A stretch of 64,000 nt of DNA from Labrenzia sp. OB1 (GCF_001624695.1 NZ_JSEP01000004.1:1-64000); one strand, 5' to 3'. Counted from the stretch's first letter, positions 25,322-34,741 are shown. Notes: generated by a model not told the origin, from the sequence alone. Translations and numbers: made by a program.

Positions 25322-26998
25322 TCAGCCCGCCGAGATCTTTTCGGGCTTCGCCAGCCATTCCTTGCCGCGCAGCATGCCGCGCCAGTAGATGGGGGGCAGG
25401 ATACGTTCCTTGAGGAGCCATGCCACCCGCGTTGGCTTGGTCCCGTCCACCAGCCAACGCGGGAAGCTCGGCAACAGCGTTCCGCCGTAGCCGAATTCAG
25501 CAAGAACGATTTTGCCGCGCTCGACGGTGAGCGGGCAGGATCCGTAACCGTCATACTGCGTGGTCGCGCTTTGGCCGCGCATGTCGGCAACCATGTTTTC
25601 AGCAACAACAGGCGCCTGCTTGCGCGCGGCGGCCGCAGTCTTTGCATTGGGGGCGTTCATCACGTCGCCCAGTGACCAGATATTGTCATAAGTCTTGTGG
25701 CGCAGCGTCGACTGGTCCACATCGACCCAGCCGCCGGCGTCCGCGAGCGGCGAGACGCGGATGAAATCGGGCGCGGTCTGAGGGGGCGTAATGTGGATCA
25801 TGTCGAAGTCGACCTCCACCTGATGGACGTCCTTCTCCGGTTCGCTGACTTCAAAGACCGCTTTTTTAGCTGGTCCGTCGATGGAAATCAGGTTGTGGAA
25901 GAAGTTCAGGCCGACACCGTAGCGTTTCACATAGTCCATCAGCGCGGGAACATAGTCCTTCACCCCGAACAGCACCCCGCCCGCGTTCATGAACTGGATG
26001 TCGATATTGCCGAGACTGCCGGTTCTCGTCCAGTGATCGGCTGACAGATACATGGCTTTCTGCGGCGCACCGGCGCATTTGATCGGCATCGGCGGCTGGG
26101 TGAACAGTGCCCGTCCACCCTTCATCTCCTGAACGAGTTTCCAGGTATAGGGCGCCAGATCGTAGCGGTAGTTGGACGTCACGCCGTTCTTTCCGAGGGT
26201 TTCAACAAGTCCCTCCACCCTGTGCCAGTCCAGCTTCAGTCCGGGACACACCAAAAGGCGTCCGTATTTGACCACGCGGCAGCCGTCCAGAATGACGGCA
26301 TTGTCCTTCGGCTCGAACGCGGCGACAGCCGACTTCAGCCAGTGTACGCCCTTGGGAATGAGCGACCCCATGGTCTTGGCCGTATCCGAGGCATTGAAGA
26401 TACCACCGCCGACCATGGTCCAGCCCGGTTGGTAATAGTGCACACCCGCCGGGTCGATGATGGCGATTTCCAGATCGGATTTGCGTGACAGGAGACTGGA
26501 AGCGATCGAAATACCGGCCGCGCCGCCCCCGACAATGACCACGTCATACCTGGCGTCTTCGGCTGTTTCCGTCGGTGTGCGCCCGCCATTGGCGATGCGG
26601 CGCACCACACCCGCCATGTCGTAGCCGGCCGCCTTGGTCTGTGACAGGATATCGGCCAGGGGTTGCTTGTCCGCCTGGGAAAGGGACCACAGGGTCGCAG
26701 AGCGCGTTCCGGTCCGGCAGTAGGCCAGAACCGGTTTCGGCAGCTTTTCCATAAGCGCGCCGAAGTCCGTGGCGTCCTCGTCCCGAACCTTGCCGGCAAC
26801 AATAGGCAGATAGCGGATGTCAATGTCGAACTTCTTGGCCGCTGCTTCCATTTCCTCGAAGGTGGGCTGGTCTGCGCCTTCCCCGTCCGGCCGGTTGCAG
26901 ATGATGGAGCGGAAGCCCTGCTGGGCGATTTCAGCCAGATCTTCCGGGCGTATCTGCGGGGAGACGAAAATCTGTGTGTTGATAGGCTTCATAGTCAC
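25322..26998 (-). CDS. DUF442 sulfurtransferase/phosphatase fused to sulfide:quinone oxidoreductase
   Basis: 558 residues from a GTG at 26998 (GGAGG 8 bases upstream; an ATG two codons later is the alternative). Residues ~1-135 are a DUF442/TIGR01244 domain with active-site loop CRTGTRS (C94), the dual-specificity-phosphatase-like fold used for persulfide or thiosulfate sulfur transfer. Residues ~150-558 are a flavoprotein of the type II sulfide:quinone oxidoreductase group: FAD motif GGGAAG (157-162), redox Cys C308 (PIKCAGAP) and C488 (YGSCPL), plus C251. It oxidises H2S at the membrane, passes electrons to quinone and hands the sulfane sulfur to an acceptor. The adjacent persulfide dioxygenase would use that product. 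Confidence 0.92.
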   Translation of the reverse strand: MTMKPINTQIFVSPQIRPEDLAEIAQQGFRSIICNRPDGEGADQPTFEEMEAAAKKFDIDIRYLPIVAGKVRDEDATDFGALMEKLPKPVLAYCRTGTRSATLWSLSQADKQPLADILSQTKAAGYDMAGVVRRIANGGRTPTETAEDARYDVVIVGGGAAGISIASSLLSRKSDLEIAIIDPAGVHYYQPGWTMVGGGIFNASDTAKTMGSLIPKGVHWLKSAVAAFEPKDNAVILDGCRVVKYGRLLVCPGLKLDWHRVEGLVETLGKNGVTSNYRYDLAPYTWKLVQEMKGGRALFTQPPMPIKCAGAPQKAMYLSADHWTRTGSLGNIDIQFMNAGGVLFGVKDYVPALMDYVKRYGVGLNFFHNLISIDGPAKKAVFEVSEPEKDVHQVEVDFDMIHITPPQTAPDFIRVSPLADAGGWVDVDQSTLRHKTYDNIWSLGDVMNAPNAKTAAAARKQAPVVAENMVADMRGQSATTQYDGYGSCPLTVERGKIVLAEFGYGGTLLPSFPRWLVDGTKPTRVAWLLKERILPPIYWRGMLRGKEWLAKPEKISAG

Positions 26999-27123
26999 AG
27001 CCGTTTCCTCCCGGCGCGTGCAGGTTCCGGATCGCGTCCCGGTCTTACCCGCCTCCGCGTCTTGCGGCGTGGAGCGGGTCAGCCTTCGTTCTGATCCTGA
27101 GGGATGTTCAGGGCGTATCTGCG

Positions 27124-28017
27124 TCAGAGCGCGTTGACCGGCACCTTCAGAAAGGTATTGCCGTCTTCGTCGGCAGGCGGCATCTTGCCTGCGCGCATGT
27201 TCACCTGCAGCGAGGGAATGATCAGCCTCGGCATATCAAGCTGGGCGTCGCGTTCCGTACGGAACTTGACGAAATCTTCCTTCGTCTTGCCGCCCCCAAC
27301 GTGGATATTATGGGCCTTCTCGGCGCCGACCGTGGTCTCCCAGGCAATGTCCCGGCCGTTGGGGCCATAGTCATGGCACATGAACAGGCGCATCTCGTCC
27401 GGCAGGGCAAGCACCTTCTGAATGGAATCGTAAAGGGTGGCCGCATCGCCGCCCGGGAAGTCGGCACGGGCCGAACCGCCATCCGGCATGAACAGGGTGT
27501 CGCCGGCCAAGGAGGCATCGCCGATCACATGCACCATGCATGCTGGCGTATGTCCCGGGGTGTACATGGCAAAGGCCGTCATCCCGCCGATCTGATAGGT
27601 GTCGCCGTCCTTGAACAGCCGGTCGAACTGACTGCCGTCGCGCTGGAATTCGGTGCCCTCGTTGAAAACCTTGCCGAACGTGTCCTGAACGACGGTGATC
27701 TTGTCACCGATGCCCAGCTTGCCGCCAAGTTTCTGCTGGATGTAGGGGGCGGCGGACAGATGGTCGGCGTGAACATGGGTTTCGATCAGCCATTCCACCT
27801 CAAGGTCGTTGTCCCGGACATGGGCAATGATGGCGTCGGCATGGTCATAGGTGATGCGGCCGGCCGCATAATCGATGTCCATGACGCTGTCGACAACGGC
27901 GCAGGAGCTGGAGGCCGGATCCTTGACTACATAACTGATCGTGTTGGTCGCCGGGTCGAAGAATGCTTTGACATCCGGCTTGACGGTCATGTCGACCGGG
28001 TAATTCGAACTGCTCAT
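27124..28017 (-). CDS. Persulfide dioxygenase, MBL-fold (Blh/ETHE1-like)
   Basis: 297 residues from the ATG at 28017 (AGGAAG 6 bases upstream; the extension to 28059 has none). Metallo-beta-lactamase fold with HVHADH at 81-86, a later TPGHTPACM motif and the AGDTLFMPDGGSARADFPGG stretch typical of persulfide dioxygenases, which use one iron. It oxidises glutathione persulfide to sulfite and glutathione, downstream of sulfide:quinone oxidoreductase. Its longer C-terminus (KMPPADEDGNTFLKVPVNAL) is that of the Blh group found in BigR operons. Third gene of the operon. Confidence 0.92.
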   Translation of the reverse strand: MSSSNYPVDMTVKPDVKAFFDPATNTISYVVKDPASSSCAVVDSVMDIDYAAGRITYDHADAIIAHVRDNDLEVEWLIETHVHADHLSAAPYIQQKLGGKLGIGDKITVVQDTFGKVFNEGTEFQRDGSQFDRLFKDGDTYQIGGMTAFAMYTPGHTPACMVHVIGDASLAGDTLFMPDGGSARADFPGGDAATLYDSIQKVLALPDEMRLFMCHDYGPNGRDIAWETTVGAEKAHNIHVGGGKTKEDFVKFRTERDAQLDMPRLIIPSLQVNMRAGKMPPADEDGNTFLKVPVNAL

Positions 28018-28206
28018 TCGTTTCTTCCTGGTTTCAATCTGTGTGGAATTCTTGTGCATGGCGCAAAGGCTTTAACGTTGCTCTTCTCCGCCGGGTTGAT
28101 GCCCGAAAGTACAATTTCATGGGTCCGTATCCTAGAGCATCGTGCGCGCAAATGAACCCACGATGCGCTGTGATTTCATGCTCGTTTGTAAGGCCGTGAC
28201 ATGGTT

Positions 28207-28641
28207 TCAAACCTCAACGGCCGCCTTGCGATACCTCAACTGGATCATCCATCTGGCTGCCACAATACCGGCCAGAATGGCTGCGGCGGTCATGAGCGGG
28301 GCCGTTCCCAGGCCGAGGACCGGGACAAGACCGCCCGGGCAGAAACCGGTCAGCGCCCAGCCGATACCGAAAACGGCGGAACCGCCGATCAATCTGACAT
28401 CCAGATCCTGCCGCGTCGGCAGGTTGAAGGAGTTTGCAAGCAGCGGCTTGCCCAACCGGAAGACCAGACGGTAGCCGATAGCGGTTACCATGAGGGCGCC
28501 GCCCATCACGAAGGCAAGGCTCGGGTCCCATGTGCCGGCGATGTCGAAGAAGTTCAGGACCTTGGCCGGGTTGCCCATGCCGGAGATCAGGATGCCGCAA
28601 CCGAACACAAGGCCGAAGACAAATGCGAGAAGAGCTTTCAT
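28207..28641 (-). CDS. YeeE/YedE (DUF6691)-family membrane protein, second half-transporter
   Basis: 144 residues with four hydrophobic segments, including the FGCGILISGMGNPAKVLNF motif and GWALTGFCPGG, which carry the conserved Cys of YeeE/YedE proteins. Full-length YeeE imports thiosulfate; in BigR-type operons it is split into two ~140-residue proteins such as this and its neighbour. Together they probably form one channel for thiosulfate or another sulfur compound. Starts 4 bases after the upstream half. Confidence 0.88.
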   Translation of the reverse strand: MKALLAFVFGLVFGCGILISGMGNPAKVLNFFDIAGTWDPSLAFVMGGALMVTAIGYRLVFRLGKPLLANSFNLPTRQDLDVRLIGGSAVFGIGWALTGFCPGGLVPVLGLGTAPLMTAAAILAGIVAARWMIQLRYRKAAVEV

Positions 28642-28645
28642 GCGA

Positions 28646-29074
28646 TCAGCCTCCGAATACGTGACGGGTCAGGAAAACGGTCGCGATGGCGGCCGTCATG
28701 AAAGTGACGGTGGCAACGATCGAGCGCGCCGACAGACGCGATATGCCGCAAACTCCGTGGCCGCTTGTGCAACCGGAAGCGAATGTGGTGCCGATCCCCG
28801 TCAGGAAACCACCAATCAAGAGAAGGGAAGGGGCCGAGGGGGCGGAGATTTCCGGCATCTGGCCGGTCAGTCCGAGCAGGACCAGCGGGCTGACGATCAT
28901 GCCGGCGAGAAAGGCGGCGCGCCAGACCCAGTCCTGATTGAACTGCGTGGTCAGGAAACCGTTCAAAATGCCGTTGATGCCGGCAATCCGTCCGTGCACG
29001 GCCATCAGGGCTACCGTGGCAAGGCCGATCACCATGCCGCCTGCGAAGCTGAGTAGAGGTGTGAATTCTGTCAT
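28646..29074 (-). CDS. YeeE/YedE-family membrane protein, first half-transporter
   Basis: 142 residues, four hydrophobic segments; the conserved FASGCTSGHGVCGISRLS motif carries the Cys residues of the YeeE/YedE family. AGAGG lies 5 bases before the ATG. First gene of the sulfide operon, directly behind a promoter that overlaps an ATTC-N8-GAAT operator. Works with the next gene product as a split sulfur-compound transporter. Confidence 0.88.
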   Translation of the reverse strand: MTEFTPLLSFAGGMVIGLATVALMAVHGRIAGINGILNGFLTTQFNQDWVWRAAFLAGMIVSPLVLLGLTGQMPEISAPSAPSLLLIGGFLTGIGTTFASGCTSGHGVCGISRLSARSIVATVTFMTAAIATVFLTRHVFGG

Positions 29075-29093
29075 GATGGCCTCTTATTAAGAT

Positions 29094-29128
29094 ATATTCG
29101 AATATATGAATATAATAAAAAAGATCAA
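29094..29128 (-). promoter_or_regulatory. Sulfide-operon promoter with overlapping BigR/SqrR-type operator
   Basis: On the minus strand TTGATC (29123-29128) and TATATT (29101-29106) are a -35/-10 pair with 16-base spacing. Overlapping the -10 is ATATTC-N8-GAATAT (29094-29113), an exact match to the ATTC-N8-GAAT site I recall for the persulfide sensor SqrR, with a 16-bp perfect palindrome (29092-29107) nested in it. The predicted start leaves a ~20-base leader before the first YeeE gene. No arsR-type regulator gene is nearby, so the regulator acts in trans. Confidence 0.7.
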
Positions 29129-29228
29129 GAGGTATCTTGTCGCAGGCCGATCGGAGACCTGACTTCACGCAGGGATACGGGAGAGCAGGGAGGAGACGCC
29201 CGGAGACGCCCGGGTGGATGCGGGACTT

Positions 29229-31325
29229 CTATCGGGCGCGAGAGGGCGCTAAATCGGATGTTGGGCCGGTTGAGGTTGGGGCTTCAGAGCCGGAACCCAG
29301 CACGACCAGTGTGCCGTCGGCACGTTTACGGGTTACCGCTGACGTCATGAGAAGGGCTGGGTTATCCGCCGGATCGGGCACGTCGACATTCGTTCTGGGG
29401 CCGGAAAACTCACCCATCGGTCGCAGGATGTCTTCGTGAACAACGCTGCCGAGATAAAGCGGTTGCAACGTTCCATGGTGCAGTATCTGGTAGCGGCTTG
29501 GCCACAGGCGCAGCACCCAGCGGCCTCCCTGGCGGTCATCCGGGTCTTCGCGGATCAGCATCAGGGAAGGCTGGCGGCCGTTCTGGGTGCGCGGCAGGAT
29601 GGGTAGCGAATCCGGGGATGTCTTGCCTTCCACGAACCCGGTGGCCGATGAAAGCGACCATTTCGGCGGCTGCTGCCACCCGGCCTTGCCGGCAAGCTCC
29701 GCGAACCGGTTGAGCGCTCCGGCATACTGAATGACGAGCGGTTCTTCCGTGTCGCCGTTGAGCTCGATCCGGTGCGCGGGCAACTGCGTCCAGCCCCCTT
29801 CCTTCCATCCTGACGCCGTCAGCACTTCCTTGCTTTCGCGGGGCTCGTAGACCTGCAGAGCGTTCTGGTAGGTTCCTGACAGGTGCCAGCCACCGAAGAC
29901 GGCCAGGGTCAGGACTGCAATGGCGGCAACCGTTGCCCGTCCGATTTTTTCGTTGTGAATAGGCCCGAACACAAAAGCAAAGGCGGAGACCATCGCTGTT
30001 CCGAAGAACAGCCCTGCCAGTACGTCCGACATCCAGTGAGCGCCCAGATAAATCCGGGAAAAACCGATGGCGATGACGAAAGTGGCGGTGACGGTGAAGA
30101 TGCCCGCCTTGGCCCAGCGGCTGAGGTCGTGGGCGATCAGCACCGCGCAGATCCCGAAAAGAACGGCGTTGAGCGTCGCATGACCGCTCGGGAAACTGTA
30201 GGCATCCGCGCCGGCGTAAAGTTCGATCGGCCGGGAGCGGTGCAGTACCAGCTTGAACAGCGGCACGAACAGCGCCGTTCCGGCCATGGCGATGACGAAA
30301 CCGGTCCCCCGTCTCCAGGCCTTGCGCAGGAACAGATAGGCGGCAACGGCCACTGTTACTGCCGTTACGACGATCCCGTCACCCAGAGTGGTCAGAAAGA
30401 CCATGATCTTGTCGCCAAGCGGCGTGCGCAGGCTGTCGAACAGGTTGAGGATGGCAAGATCCGCCCGAACCATCGGCTCGCCCGGCGCAACCTCGCCGAC
30501 AATCCAGAAAAAGGCCGGCATGGAGATCAGCAGCAGCAGCGCGGAGGCAAGCATGCCGACGGAGCGGGGGTGGGCCGGATCGAAATTGCGTGCGATCCAC
30601 TGAGAAATCCGGCCCGGACGTTTGACGAACCAGGAAACGATGGCTGCATGTGCGTTCGGAAACAGCGGCAGGATGATCACGATCAGCCAGCGTCCCAGCA
30701 TCACCGTCAGGAAGACGATGAGCAGCAGGGCGCCCAGCACGAGCGCCAGACGTCCGCTGATCTGGCCGATGGCGCCCAACGCGGACCCGGCGAGGATGCC
30801 TGGCCCCAGATGGGCAACGGTCCAGGCGAAGGCGGACGTGATGTTGACGACCGAGAAGCGGGAGAAGTTCATGCCCGCCATGCCGGCGATGCCGGGAACA
30901 ACGGATTTCACCCCCGGCACGAAACGGCCAAAGAAAACGCTCTTGCCGCCATGCTTGGCGAAGAATTTCTCGCCGCTCTCTATGATGTGGGCATATTTGC
31001 TGAGCGGCCACATGTTCTTGATTCTGTCTTTGAACGTGTAGCCGATCCAATAGGAGATCGCATCGCCCGCCGACGCACCGAGAACCGTCCAGATGAAGAT
31101 TGGCGCAAGGTCGAGTTTGCCGAGTCCGACCAGCGTGCCCGCGCCGACCAGAACCACCGTGGACGGCACGAACAGTCCGATAAGGAACAGCGCTTCACCC
31201 ATGGCCGCCAGGAAACAGATCAGGCCTGCCAGCGACGGATTGTCAGCGATGAAGGTCAGGACAAGGTCGAAATATTCGGTCACGGATGTCAGTCGGTTGA
31301 TGAAAAAAGGCGTTTCCAGGGTCAA
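29229..31325 (-). CDS. DedA-PAP2-LssY_C fusion membrane phosphatase
   Basis: 698 residues, three parts. Residues ~15-210 are a DedA/VTT domain (FVPSTVVLVGAG, then FGRFVPGVKSVVPGIAGMAGM), a family that includes phospholipid scramblase-like proteins. Residues ~255-450 are a membrane PAP2 phosphatase with the three catalytic motifs KLVLHRSRP, SFPSGHATL and SRIYLGAHWMSDV. Residues ~490-690 are an LssY_C-like domain. It probably dephosphorylates a lipid phosphate such as phosphatidate or undecaprenyl pyrophosphate and may link this to lipid flipping. The start is uncertain: the TTG at 31325 has no clear ribosome site. Divergent from pap. Confidence 0.88.
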   Translation of the reverse strand: MTLETPFFINRLTSVTEYFDLVLTFIADNPSLAGLICFLAAMGEALFLIGLFVPSTVVLVGAGTLVGLGKLDLAPIFIWTVLGASAGDAISYWIGYTFKDRIKNMWPLSKYAHIIESGEKFFAKHGGKSVFFGRFVPGVKSVVPGIAGMAGMNFSRFSVVNITSAFAWTVAHLGPGILAGSALGAIGQISGRLALVLGALLLIVFLTVMLGRWLIVIILPLFPNAHAAIVSWFVKRPGRISQWIARNFDPAHPRSVGMLASALLLLISMPAFFWIVGEVAPGEPMVRADLAILNLFDSLRTPLGDKIMVFLTTLGDGIVVTAVTVAVAAYLFLRKAWRRGTGFVIAMAGTALFVPLFKLVLHRSRPIELYAGADAYSFPSGHATLNAVLFGICAVLIAHDLSRWAKAGIFTVTATFVIAIGFSRIYLGAHWMSDVLAGLFFGTAMVSAFAFVFGPIHNEKIGRATVAAIAVLTLAVFGGWHLSGTYQNALQVYEPRESKEVLTASGWKEGGWTQLPAHRIELNGDTEEPLVIQYAGALNRFAELAGKAGWQQPPKWSLSSATGFVEGKTSPDSLPILPRTQNGRQPSLMLIREDPDDRQGGRWVLRLWPSRYQILHHGTLQPLYLGSVVHEDILRPMGEFSGPRTNVDVPDPADNPALLMTSAVTRKRADGTLVVLGSGSEAPTSTGPTSDLAPSRAR

Positions 31326-31468
31326 TTGCGGGACGGTTCGTGCGTCCGGTCTGTTTGATTACCGCTTCATATAGGCGCGCATCCTTGCATCCAATAGCGA
31401 AAAAACGGTTTCTCCGGGACCGAAGCTGTTTCACAATGGAAAAGACAATGCGTCTCATGGAGGTTTTT

Positions 31469-32935
31469 ATGTTTGAATCGGCCCGCTTGCCGCAGAAAAT
31501 GGACAAGAAGACCTTCAAGAAGCTCGAGCCGGAACTCAGGGAGTCCCTGCTGGCCGCGCAATTGCCGGTGATCGAGAAGCAGCCGTTTTCAACGCTGATC
31601 CTGGTGGACGGGCTCGACGGTGCCGGCAAGGGCGAGGCGGTGGCCCGTCTTTACGGCTGGATGGACGCCCGCCACCTCGTCTGTAACGCTTATGGCGAAC
31701 CGATGGACGAGGCGCAACGGCGTCCGCCGCTGTGGCGCTACTGGCGGGACCTGCCGGCCAAGGGCGACACGGCGATTGTTTTCGGCAGCTGGTACCAGTC
31801 CATCCTCAGGGACTGGATCTACAAGAAGATCGATGAAGACGCCTTCGAAAAGGCGCTGGTCCGCATTCGCCGGTTCGAGGAAATGCTGGCCAATGAAGAT
31901 GTGTTGATCCTGAAATTCTGGTTCGTGTTTCCGAAGGAAGTCCAGGAAGAACGGCTGAAACACATCGAGAAGAAACACGCGGCCCGTCACGTGCTCGCGG
32001 ACTGGGCAGCCGTGAAACATCACAAGAAGGCCAGCCAGGCAGGCGAGAAGATCATCCTGGAGACCAGCAAGGGGTTTGCACCCTGGTTCGTCATCCCCTC
32101 ACAGGACCCGGAATACCGAGACGCCGCGCTCGCCCAGACCGTGGCGGGAGCCATGAAGCTTAAACTGGATGACGGAGAGACGCATTCTGTCTCCGCGCCG
32201 CCCGTTGTCGGTGGCCTGAAACGCGAGACCGCGGTCGATACGATCGATCTCACCGAAAAGCTGGGCAAAGCCGAATATGAGGAGCAGCGGGACAGGTACC
32301 AGAAGGTGCTGTCCGAGCTTTCCGACCGCAAATCCATGACGAAAACCGGCGTGGTGCTGGTCTTCCAGGGTAACGACGCGGCGGGAAAGGGCGGCGCTAT
32401 CCGAAGGGTCATCCGGCCGCTCGATCCGCGCATCTACAAGGTTCACCCGATTTCGGCGCCGACCGACGAGGAGAAGGCGCGGCCCTACTTGTGGAGGTTC
32501 TGGCGCCGGGTCCCCGGCAAGGGGCATTTCGCGATCTTCGACCGGTCCTGGTACGAGCGTGTGCTGGTCGAACGGGTGGAAGGCTATGCGGGGCATGAAG
32601 ACTGGCTGCGCGCCTATAACGAGATCAACGAGTTCGAACAGGAGCTGACCGATTTCGGCTACATCGTCTGCAAGTTCTGGCTGGCGATTTCCGAGGAAGA
32701 ACAGCTGCGCCGGTTCAAGGCGCGCGAAGAAATCGCCTACAAGCAGCACAAGATCACCGACGACGACTGGCGCAATCGCCTGAAGTGGGATCAATACGCC
32801 ATTGCCGCGGGCGACATGATCGACCGGACCTCGACCCATTACGCGCCCTGGACACTTGTGTCCGCCGAAAACAAGCGCCATGCCCGCGTCAAGGTTCTGA
32901 AGACAGTGTGCGACCGGCTTGAGGAAAAACTCTGA
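31469..32935 (+). CDS. pap: Polyphosphate:AMP phosphotransferase (class II PPK2)
   Basis: 488 residues from the ATG at 31469, which has GGAGG 5 bases upstream. Two PPK2 domains in tandem: Walker A DGLDGAGKGE (~48-57) in the first and QGNDAAGKGG (300-309) in the second. Each has a downstream WYQS or WYER lid motif (GSWYQSILR; DRSWYERVLVERVEG). This two-domain architecture is that of class II enzymes, which make ADP from AMP and polyphosphate; the C-terminal domain normally carries the activity. Cytoplasmic. Convergent with a Na/Pi cotransporter gene. Confidence 0.93.
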   Translation: MFESARLPQKMDKKTFKKLEPELRESLLAAQLPVIEKQPFSTLILVDGLDGAGKGEAVARLYGWMDARHLVCNAYGEPMDEAQRRPPLWRYWRDLPAKGDTAIVFGSWYQSILRDWIYKKIDEDAFEKALVRIRRFEEMLANEDVLILKFWFVFPKEVQEERLKHIEKKHAARHVLADWAAVKHHKKASQAGEKIILETSKGFAPWFVIPSQDPEYRDAALAQTVAGAMKLKLDDGETHSVSAPPVVGGLKRETAVDTIDLTEKLGKAEYEEQRDRYQKVLSELSDRKSMTKTGVVLVFQGNDAAGKGGAIRRVIRPLDPRIYKVHPISAPTDEEKARPYLWRFWRRVPGKGHFAIFDRSWYERVLVERVEGYAGHEDWLRAYNEINEFEQELTDFGYIVCKFWLAISEEEQLRRFKAREEIAYKQHKITDDDWRNRLKWDQYAIAAGDMIDRTSTHYAPWTLVSAENKRHARVKVLKTVCDRLEEKL

Positions 32936-32956
32936 GGGCGCTGGCGAGGCCGAAAT

Positions 32957-34681
32957 TCAGGCCGGGATACTGTGAAAATCGCTGTAGAGCGTGCGTGCGG
33001 TTTTCACCAGATCGCGCGACATGTGTTTGCAGATGGAGCTCGCGTTGATGAGTGTGGCGCCTTCCGCGGGAGTGAGCCTCCGGCTTCGGATCAGTTCATC
33101 TGTCTCGCGGAAGATTTTCCTGTCGAGGAATTGCGCATCCCGCCGCAGCGCCTTGAATGCGTCCCGGGTCCGCAACTCAGGCTCCTGGCTGAAGAGTTCG
33201 AAAAGCGAGCGCAGCAGTTTTGCGATCACCAGACGGATCGAATCCATCTCCTGATGGAATTCCGGGCTTTTCTCGCCGGCTTCCCGTGTGGCGATCATGT
33301 TGAGAACTGCGCTGTTCTTGACGATGTCCAGCATCCGCCGATCGGCGAGCCGGATGGCCTGGATCTGGTGATCCTGAACCTCCAACAGATCGTGGTTGGC
33401 CAGAATGTCCGACGAATAGCGCAGCATTTCCTCAAAGAGCGGCTCGATCCGGCTCAGGAAATGCGCTTGCGTGTCATAGGGATGTATAGGCCCTGCCTGC
33501 CTGAGCCAGAGCTCGAAGGGGTCTTTTGATTGTATCTGCCGGCGCGACAGGGAAAGACTGTGCGCGACGCTCTCAAAGAGCGCATTGTTGAAGAGCCGCC
33601 GCGATTCTTTCAGGAAAGCATCCACGGCCGTTTCAGGATATTTGATCGCGGACGCGGTGAGATATTTCGGAACCGCGAATTCCAGACCCGGATCGGGTGT
33701 GTCGGGAATGATGCGCGTCACCAGATCTGCGAGCCTGCCGACGAAACCGATTTGCAGCGAGACGTTCAGTATATTGAAAATGCTGTGAAACAGGGCAAGA
33801 CCGAGCGGAATGGCCGCCGGGTCATTGAGGGGCGATCCGCCACCGCTCCACATGACGGCCTCGTTCACGAGGCCGATCAGCGGACGAAGGAGCAGCAGCG
33901 CCCAGATCACGCCGAAGACATTGACGAAAAAATGCGCCAGAGCCGCCCGCCTTGCATTTATGTTGGCGACCAACGCGGCAAGGTTTGCGGTGATCGTGGT
34001 GCCGATATTTTCCCCCAGGATGATCGCGGCGGCCGCCTCGAACGGCAACCAGCCCTGGCTTGCCGCGACAATGGTGATCGCCATCGTCGCGCTTGAGGAT
34101 TGAAGCCCGACGGTCAGGGTCGTCCCGATCAGGAGAAAAAGCAGTGTCGAGAGGAAGCCGTAGCCCGAGACGGTTCCGATGAACGTGTAGACAGCCGGAT
34201 TGTTCTGCAGATCCGGCACCGCGTCCTTCATGAATTCAAGACCGATGAACAGCAGCCCGAAGCCGATGATGATGCCGCCCCACTTGCGCGCCTGGCCTGC
34301 GGGAACCGAAAACAGCGCGAAGCCGAGCGCCATCAGGGGAATGGCGATGGCGGTCATGGAAAGGCCGAAGCCCAGAAGCGCGATCAGCCAGGCAGTGAAT
34401 GTGGTGCCGACATTGGCGCCCATGATCACCGGGATCGCGCCGGTCAATGGCAGCAGGCCGGCATTTACGAAGCTCACGACCATCACGGTTGTCGCCGACG
34501 AGGACTGGATGACGCAGGTGATGAAGACGCCGATGGAGAGCGCCTTGAAGCGGTTGGAGGTCAGATCTCCAAGTGTGGTCCTGAGTCTCCGTCCCGCAAG
34601 CTCCGACAAGGCGTCGCTCATGACTTTCATTCCATAGAGGAAGAGCCCGAGCGCGCCGGCCAGATTCAGCAGTACAGTCAT
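32957..34681 (-). CDS. Na/Pi cotransporter-family protein with PhoU-like domain
   Basis: 574 residues. The N-terminal ~330 residues hold two inverted Na/Pi-cotransporter repeats with the signature QSSSATT (first repeat) and QSSSATM (second), plus paired GANVGTT and GENIGTT motifs. The C-terminal ~200 residues are helical and PhoU-like. It imports or balances phosphate with sodium. Located 60 bases after the aminotransferase gene on the same strand and convergent with pap; with the LssY-type phosphatase this makes three phosphate-handling genes in a row. Confidence 0.9.
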   Translation of the reverse strand: MTVLLNLAGALGLFLYGMKVMSDALSELAGRRLRTTLGDLTSNRFKALSIGVFITCVIQSSSATTVMVVSFVNAGLLPLTGAIPVIMGANVGTTFTAWLIALLGFGLSMTAIAIPLMALGFALFSVPAGQARKWGGIIIGFGLLFIGLEFMKDAVPDLQNNPAVYTFIGTVSGYGFLSTLLFLLIGTTLTVGLQSSSATMAITIVAASQGWLPFEAAAAIILGENIGTTITANLAALVANINARRAALAHFFVNVFGVIWALLLLRPLIGLVNEAVMWSGGGSPLNDPAAIPLGLALFHSIFNILNVSLQIGFVGRLADLVTRIIPDTPDPGLEFAVPKYLTASAIKYPETAVDAFLKESRRLFNNALFESVAHSLSLSRRQIQSKDPFELWLRQAGPIHPYDTQAHFLSRIEPLFEEMLRYSSDILANHDLLEVQDHQIQAIRLADRRMLDIVKNSAVLNMIATREAGEKSPEFHQEMDSIRLVIAKLLRSLFELFSQEPELRTRDAFKALRRDAQFLDRKIFRETDELIRSRRLTPAEGATLINASSICKHMSRDLVKTARTLYSDFHSIPA

Positions 34682-34741
34682 GTCTCACCCGCTTTCATGG
34701 GCTGTGGAGCAGCCTGCCGCGACAGAGGACCGATGCGGCAG

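Noticed and set aside
29883..31358. 491-codon plus-strand frame opposite the DedA-PAP2-LssY gene
   Set aside because: Antisense to a gene with three intact catalytic motifs; composition is of the non-coding type (Arg, Asp, Gln, Gly).
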